Of a stretch of 64,000 nt of DNA, positions 60,767 through 64,000 are shown piece by piece (positions within the stretch are counted from its first letter, which is position 1; every line of letters begins with the position of its first letter). The stretch spans positions 8,681 to 72,680 of the forward strand of contig CAYTNV010000018.1 in assembly GCA_964439395.1 (NCBI GenBank), written 5' to 3'. A program made the translations under genes and the position numbers. The notes beneath the pieces are model-generated. The model worked only from the letters and a program-made list of their open reading frames with translations. It searched no databases and was not told where the DNA came from. The DNA comes from JAUUSJ01 sp964439395 (GTDB lineage: Bacteria > Bacillota > Clostridia > Lachnospirales > Lachnospiraceae).

Positions 60767-60825
60767 GTATGACACACATATAACACAGGTATGACACATG
60801 ATGAATGACACAAGTATGACACACA
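60767..60825 (+). repeat. Tandem TATGACACA motifs beside the integrase gene
   Basis: GTATGACACA at 60767, 60791 and 60816, GAATGACACA at 60805, and a weaker ATATAACACA at 60779, all in one orientation and 11-14 bases apart, about one helical turn. Probable integrase arm-binding sites. Two inverted copies of ATATGACACA recur at 63091-63100 and 63102-63111. Confidence 0.7.
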
Positions 60826-60836
60826 AGAAAGTCAGT

Positions 60837-60873
60837 AAAAAAGCCACCTTCCAATGGAAAATGGCTTTTGGTT
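60837..60873 (-). terminator. Terminator after the integrase gene
   Basis: Minus-strand AAGCCA-TTTTCC pairs with GGAAGG-TGGCTT around a 3-base loop and is followed by six T. Confidence 0.8.
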
Positions 60874-60901
60874 GGTACACTTTATTTATCATCTTACTGT
60901 A

Positions 60902-62113
60902 TCACTGAATTTTCAGGATTTCCTTTCTCATATCATCAATAGTTCTGTGTGTGTAAACCTTTTCTGTTATGTCATTCACTTCATGACCAACAATTAACTT
61001 CAGAATATATTCATCCATGTTTGCATGTTTACCAAGTGTGATGAAAGTATGTCTTGTATCATGTGGCTTGTGTTCCATCTTACACTTCTTCATTACTTTC
61101 TTGAATCTTCCCCTGTATTTGTCATATGTCAGGAATGTTCCCTGTTGTCCATTTTCATCATTGAACAGGGTGTCACTTCCCATTTCAACAGCTTTATCAT
61201 AATTCTGTTTCACAAGGTCTTCAATCGTTGGATGGATTGGAACAAGTCTGTTTCGTCCTGCATCTGTTTTCAGTCCACCTTTGATTGTCTTTTCAGTCCA
61301 ATCAATATCAGCAATCTTCAGGATAGCAAGTTCTTGTGGTCTGAATCCTGTATATATTCCAATCAGAACCATATCAACAAAAGGAAATTGTATATTGTCC
61401 CATAAACACTGAATTTCTTCATCACTGAATGGAATCCTGACAATTTGTGGTTTGGGTTTCTTGATGCTATCACATAAGGATGCGTAGTCTGTTGTTGTTA
61501 TTTCATGTTTGATTGCCCACTTGAACATCAGATTGAACAGGGACTTCATTCTTCCCTTGGTATTATCACCAACAGTTGCTTCTTTGATGGTCTGTTCAAG
61601 ATGATATGTCCTGATATTCTTAAATGGCATAGAATACAGTTGTTCACAATAAGAATATGCTGATTTCCATGTCCTTCTTGCTGAAGGGACAATCTTTTCA
61701 AAATGTTCTTCTGACCATTTATCATAGACTTCAGCAAATGTTATTGTGTCCATATGCAGGTCATAAGGGTCATCATTATATTTTGCAAGTGCTGACAATG
61801 CTTCTGTTCTTGTTGGATAATAACCAATAGTTGCAAATTTCTGTTTTAATATAAGGCGTTTCTTTCCATCAGGCAGAACTTCCATTGAAAGCTGAACAAA
61901 TTCTTTTCCTGATTCATCAACAGTCTTCTTGGAAAGCCTGTCATAGTATTCAAAGCCTATTGTCTTGCGTACTCTCCAAGGATTTCTTCTGTTGCCTGAT
62001 AGCTTGGAAACATTCCCATATCCATTAGGTAATTTCATAGATATAAGTTCATCCTTTCTGATTGAAAACAGGGTGTCAGGATGATATAATTGATTTTGGT
62101 TTAGTGGAATCAT
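60902..62113 (-). CDS. int: Tyrosine recombinase (phage/ICE integrase)
   Basis: 403 residues. N-terminal arm-binding part (about 45-110), SAM-like core-binding domain (VYDKWSEEHFEKIVPS to about 215), and the catalytic domain with Arg in IYTGFRPQELAIL, HDTRHTFITLGKH (His-x2-Arg), GHEVND and the nucleophile Tyr in TEKVYTHRT. It inserts and excises the element by site-specific recombination. Normal length, no disruption seen, so probably active. Confidence 0.95.
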   Translation of the reverse strand: MIPLNQNQLYHPDTLFSIRKDELISMKLPNGYGNVSKLSGNRRNPWRVRKTIGFEYYDRLSKKTVDESGKEFVQLSMEVLPDGKKRLILKQKFATIGYYPTRTEALSALAKYNDDPYDLHMDTITFAEVYDKWSEEHFEKIVPSARRTWKSAYSYCEQLYSMPFKNIRTYHLEQTIKEATVGDNTKGRMKSLFNLMFKWAIKHEITTTDYASLCDSIKKPKPQIVRIPFSDEEIQCLWDNIQFPFVDMVLIGIYTGFRPQELAILKIADIDWTEKTIKGGLKTDAGRNRLVPIHPTIEDLVKQNYDKAVEMGSDTLFNDENGQQGTFLTYDKYRGRFKKVMKKCKMEHKPHDTRHTFITLGKHANMDEYILKLIVGHEVNDITEKVYTHRTIDDMRKEILKIQ

Positions 62114-62166
62114 CCTTCACCCTGTGAATGTTATGGTTTCATCTTTTGGGTCAGTGCTGATTGCAG

Positions 62167-62646
62167 TCAGTTCTGACCTTTTTCATTTAACTTGAACAGT
62201 GCAGAATGGATTCTTGCAACTGTGTAGAATTTTGGATGTTTGGTCAGTCCTCTTGTCAGGTCATTGACAGTGGATTTCCCAACACCTGCAACTGAAGCAA
62301 TAGCTTTATCAGATACATGCAGTGCTTTCTTCATGCTGTTCAGAAAGGTGTTATCATAGTGCATATAGTTTCCGATTCTTGCACCATATACCTTGAATAC
62401 TGCCTGTATTGTGCATCTGAACTGATAGAAGTCCTTGAATTCAATATCAACATCTGTGTTCAGGCTTTCCAACCAACTGCATACAGAAACAATTGACATT
62501 GCATCAGAGATTGTCACTCTGATATGCTTCAGGTCTTCTGTAAGTATATAGAATGTTGGCTTTTCATCTTGGTCTTCAAGACCCATGTCAAAGATAATTC
62601 CATCATAGTTCATTAAAGCTGTGATACATCCATTATAATTCTTCAT
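62167..62646 (-). CDS. Element protein with C-terminal HTH-like segment
   Basis: 159 residues. Not recognised as a family. The N-terminal two thirds (DGIIFDMGLEDQDEKPTFYIL; HIRVTISDAMSIVSVCSWLE) looks like a small alpha/beta fold. The last 50 residues, DKAIASVAGVGKSTVNDLTRG, then KHPKFYTVARIHSALFKL, read as a helix-turn-helix of the XRE kind. It lies 53 bases upstream of the integrase and in the same direction, where elements often encode an excisionase or regulator. Role inferred. Confidence 0.6.
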   Translation of the reverse strand: MKNYNGCITALMNYDGIIFDMGLEDQDEKPTFYILTEDLKHIRVTISDAMSIVSVCSWLESLNTDVDIEFKDFYQFRCTIQAVFKVYGARIGNYMHYDNTFLNSMKKALHVSDKAIASVAGVGKSTVNDLTRGLTKHPKFYTVARIHSALFKLNEKGQN

Positions 62647-62665
62647 GATTTCTTTCCATCCTTTC

Positions 62666-62812
62666 CTATTTGTTCAGAATCATTGTCATTGCTTTCAGAT
62701 AATCACTGAAGGAAACAACACCATCTTTTGCAAATGATTTGATAAAGTCCTTGTCTTCCTGTGATAATTTGTAAGTTCCATGATTTCTTTCTTTTCTTGA
62801 TACTGTTTTCAT
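62666..62812 (-). CDS. 48-residue hypothetical element protein
   Basis: ATG at 62812 follows AGGTGG by five bases. Peptide begins MKTVSRKERNHGTYKLSQED and ends SDYLKAMTMILNK. Mostly helical with a basic start; could be a ribbon-helix-helix or excisionase-like DNA-binding peptide, but no match is certain. Packed 19 bases before the 159-residue gene and 22 bases after the next one, so part of one small operon. Confidence 0.6.
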   Translation of the reverse strand: MKTVSRKERNHGTYKLSQEDKDFIKSFAKDGVVSFSDYLKAMTMILNK

Positions 62813-62834
62813 AAGTTCCACCTGTTCCTATCTA

Positions 62835-63011
62835 CTATTTGATATATTTTACATATGTTTCTTTGACTGAATCAGTCACACCATTCTTATACACTTTCCT
62901 GATATCACTGATGCTTTCATCCTTCAGAAGTTTCAACCATTCAATCAGGTCTTTTCTACTATTGGCAAAATTGCAACATCTTCCATCAGCGTATTCAATG
63001 CGGTATCTCAT
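62835..63011 (-). CDS. 58-residue hypothetical element protein
   Basis: ATG at 63011, chosen over an upstream in-frame start because AAGGA lies 11 bases before it. Sequence MRYRIEYADGRCCNFANSRKDLIEW and later ISDIRKVYKNGVTDSV suggests a small beta-alpha-alpha-beta protein. Similar short proteins occur in Clostridial conjugative elements. No function assigned. Confidence 0.5.
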   Translation of the reverse strand: MRYRIEYADGRCCNFANSRKDLIEWLKLLKDESISDIRKVYKNGVTDSVKETYVKYIK

Positions 63012-63090
63012 ACAATCACCATTCCTTTCTGTCACAGCTTCAACGAACAAGGCTGTGATTCTCTGATTTTACTTGGTAAAATGCTTATTT

Positions 63091-63111
63091 TGTGTCATAT
63101 GTGTGTCATAT
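63091..63111 (-). repeat. Two inverted copies of the TATGACACA motif
   Basis: TGTGTCATAT at 63091-63100 and 63102-63111, the reverse complement of the motifs next to the integrase, about 2.3 kb away. They lie between the small operon and the repressor gene. Confidence 0.65.
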
Positions 63112-63122
63112 GACAGTTTGTA

Positions 63123-63185
63123 AAAATAAAATAGACACCCATCAAGCAAGGTCTATTGTTTGCTTAGAATGGGTGTCTATTTCTT
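63123..63185 (-). terminator. Terminator of the repressor gene
   Basis: Minus-strand AAATAGACACCCAT pairs with ATGGGTGTCTATTT, with an inner AAGCAA/TTGCTT stem, followed by TATTTTT. It overlaps the repressor stop codon at 63177. Confidence 0.85.
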
Positions 63186-63569
63186 TTTGTACTTTGGTAT
63201 CAGGTCTTGAATGTATTCTGATACCTTTTGTTTTCCATCAGGATTCAGGGAAAGCAACTGTCTGAAGATTTCAATGTCATCTTCATCATAGTCAGGTAAA
63301 GTGTCCCACACTTGAACTTCCTTTGACAGGGATTCTGTATCAGTGTGTTCATCCCAAGATTGGAACATTTCTTTCAAATGGTCATCAAGGTCAACATCAT
63401 TTACCTGAAGTGCTGTTGCTATTTTATGAAGTGTTTCCCTTTTGGGATTTAGTTGACCATATTCAATTCTTTGAATACTTGCAAGTCCTACACCTGATTT
63501 TTCAGCTAATGCCTTTTGACTGATTCCCTGTTTGATTCTGATGGACTTAATGTTTTGACCTATTGTCAC
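63177..63569 (-). CDS. XRE/cI-type repressor of the element
   Basis: 130 residues with a GTG start at 63569, after GGTGGTGAT. N-terminal HTH: KSIRIKQGISQKALAEKSGV, then LASIQRIEYGQLNPKRETLHKIATAL. The C-terminal half is acidic and helical (DYDEDDIEIFRQLLSLNPDGKQKVSEYI). No LexA-like protease residues are seen, so induction by RecA cleavage is unlikely. It is divergent from the Cro-type gene across a control region with three operator-like repeats. Confidence 0.88.
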   Translation of the reverse strand: MTIGQNIKSIRIKQGISQKALAEKSGVGLASIQRIEYGQLNPKRETLHKIATALQVNDVDLDDHLKEMFQSWDEHTDTESLSKEVQVWDTLPDYDEDDIEIFRQLLSLNPDGKQKVSEYIQDLIPKYKKK

Positions 63570-63596
63570 ATCACATCACCACCATGCACCCATTCT

Positions 63597-63704
63597 AACA
63601 TAATAAATGATGTGTTGTGAAGTCTTTAAGCGTATAAATTTTACATTTGACAACATCAAAAATGATGTTATAATAAGTATATACATCAAAAAGGATGTTG
63701 TCAA
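63597..63704. promoter_or_regulatory. Divergent overlapping promoters with repressor operators
   Basis: Plus strand: TTGACA (63647-63652), 16 bases, TATAAT (63669-63674), for the Cro-type gene. Minus strand: TTGACA (63704-63699), 17 bases, TATACT (63681-63676), for the repressor. Inverted repeats of the form AACATCA-N4-TGATGTT lie at 63653-63669 (between -35 and -10 of the plus promoter) and at about 63683-63699. A weaker one, AACAT-N6-TGATGTG, lies at about 63597-63614. Typical lysogeny-type switch. Confidence 0.75.
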
Positions 63705-63753
63705 CTGTTTTAGCAAAAAAATTTTAACAACAAAAAAGAAAGGGTGAACGATT

Positions 63754-63960
63754 ATGAAAATTGATACTGAAAAACTTGATTTTGCAATCTGTGAAAAAGG
63801 GATGATGTTGAAAGATGTTGCACATGCTTCAGGACTGTCTGAAAATTGCTTCAGAAATATTAGACAGGGAAAGGCAGAACCAAGACTAAGAACTATCGGA
63901 AAAATTGCTTCAGCACTTGGTGTGAACATTCAAGACATTATCAAGGAAGGTGAAGACTAA
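63754..63960 (+). CDS. Small XRE/Cro-type regulator
   Basis: 68 residues, nearly all one HTH domain: FAICEKGMMLKDVAHASGLS, then ENCFRNIRQGKAEPRLRTIGKIASALGVN and a short tail. ATG with AAAGGGTGAACGATT before it. Divergent from the repressor and read toward the rest of the element, so it is the first gene of the lytic or transfer operon, acting as Cro or an activator. Confidence 0.85.
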   Translation: MKIDTEKLDFAICEKGMMLKDVAHASGLSENCFRNIRQGKAEPRLRTIGKIASALGVNIQDIIKEGED

Positions 63961-64000
63961 TGGATTGGAAAGGAAACAGCATGGTCTTCAAAGGCTATGC
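63960..64000 (+). CDS. Next element gene (partial, 5-prime end only)
   Basis: ATG overlaps the stop of the Cro-type gene (TAATG) and the frame is open to the window edge. Only MDWKGNSMVFKGY is visible. Phage genes with this kind of start exist, but 13 residues do not allow a call. Translational coupling shows it belongs to the same operon. Confidence 0.5.
   Translation, partial: MDWKGNSMVFKGY

Larger units (their letters stand above)
60706..64000. mobile_element. Integrase end of an integrated element (prophage or integrative element), partial
   Basis: From here to the window edge the genes change character: tyrosine integrase, three short genes, a lambda-like repressor and Cro-type pair with operators, and the start of another gene. 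The direct TATGACACA repeats next to the integrase are typical arm-type sites. The left end lies within or just after the GGGtGRT terminator; the right end is outside, so size and type are unknown. Confidence 0.8.

Noticed and set aside
60767..60825. Spaced TATGACACA repeats as a possible CRISPR or replication iteron
   Set aside because: Units are too short for CRISPR and no replication protein is seen; position next to an integrase favours arm-type sites.
63576..63929. 117-codon minus-strand frame over the switch region
   Set aside because: Antisense to the Cro-type gene and running through the promoters and operators; no start signals.

Overview
The window reads as a chromosomal segment of a low-GC, spore-forming anaerobic Firmicute, most likely a Lachnospiraceae-type Clostridium relative. 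The basis is the AT-rich sequence, AGGAGG-type ribosome binding sites, sporulation genes yqfC/yqfD, the HisZ plus short HisG arrangement, the eukaryotic-type isocitrate dehydrogenase and the GGGtGRT protein pair. No tRNA, rRNA or CRISPR array was recognised. Most genes lie on the minus strand, so operons are read here from right to left.

Positions 1-14000 hold an extracellular or capsular polysaccharide locus. A polyisoprenyl-phosphate sugar transferase (12409-13890), a small membrane protein and an XRE regulator lie upstream. Next come loaP, a NusG-like antiterminator (10162-10668), and ugd (nucleotide-sugar dehydrogenase). These are followed by an Alg14/Alg13-type split glycosyltransferase, a TupA-like ATP-grasp protein, a GT4 glycosyltransferase, a pyruvyl-transferase-family protein, an Fe-S protein of the F420 hydrogenase beta family, an acyltransferase, a flippase and the start of a Wzy-like polymerase. 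The promoter-leader-loaP unit is present twice. The copy next to ugd keeps the promoter and leader but only a deleted fossil of loaP.

Positions 14100-36450 are housekeeping. They include a HAD hydrolase, the rimP-nusA-ylxR-ylxQ-infB-rbfA-nrnA-truB-ribF operon, a folate/DUF896/proB group, two flavoprotein genes, yqfC-yqfD-phoH-ybeY, a tyrosine phosphatase, the PTS-dependent dihydroxyacetone kinase dhaK-dhaL-dhaM, and rpsU.

Positions 36680-58350 contain alaS, mscL, and a histidine cluster (hisZ-hisG-hisD, then hisB and a HisF-like/HisI/HisE fusion). They also contain a secreted lysozyme-like wall enzyme, icd, scpB/scpA, a metallophosphoesterase, a plus-strand D-Ala-D-Ala carboxypeptidase, an amidase, a PHP phosphoesterase and a CcdA-TlpA fusion.

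Positions 58600-60650 (plus strand) carry an IscU-like scaffold gene and the GGGtGRT gene. Their long leader has three successive hairpins showing the same loop, AGAAGCAA; this is the most interesting unexplained signal in the window. From about 60700 to the right edge lies the integrase end of a mobile element: tyrosine integrase, small accessory genes, a repressor/Cro-type switch with overlapping divergent promoters, and repeated TATGACACA motifs. Its other end lies outside the window.
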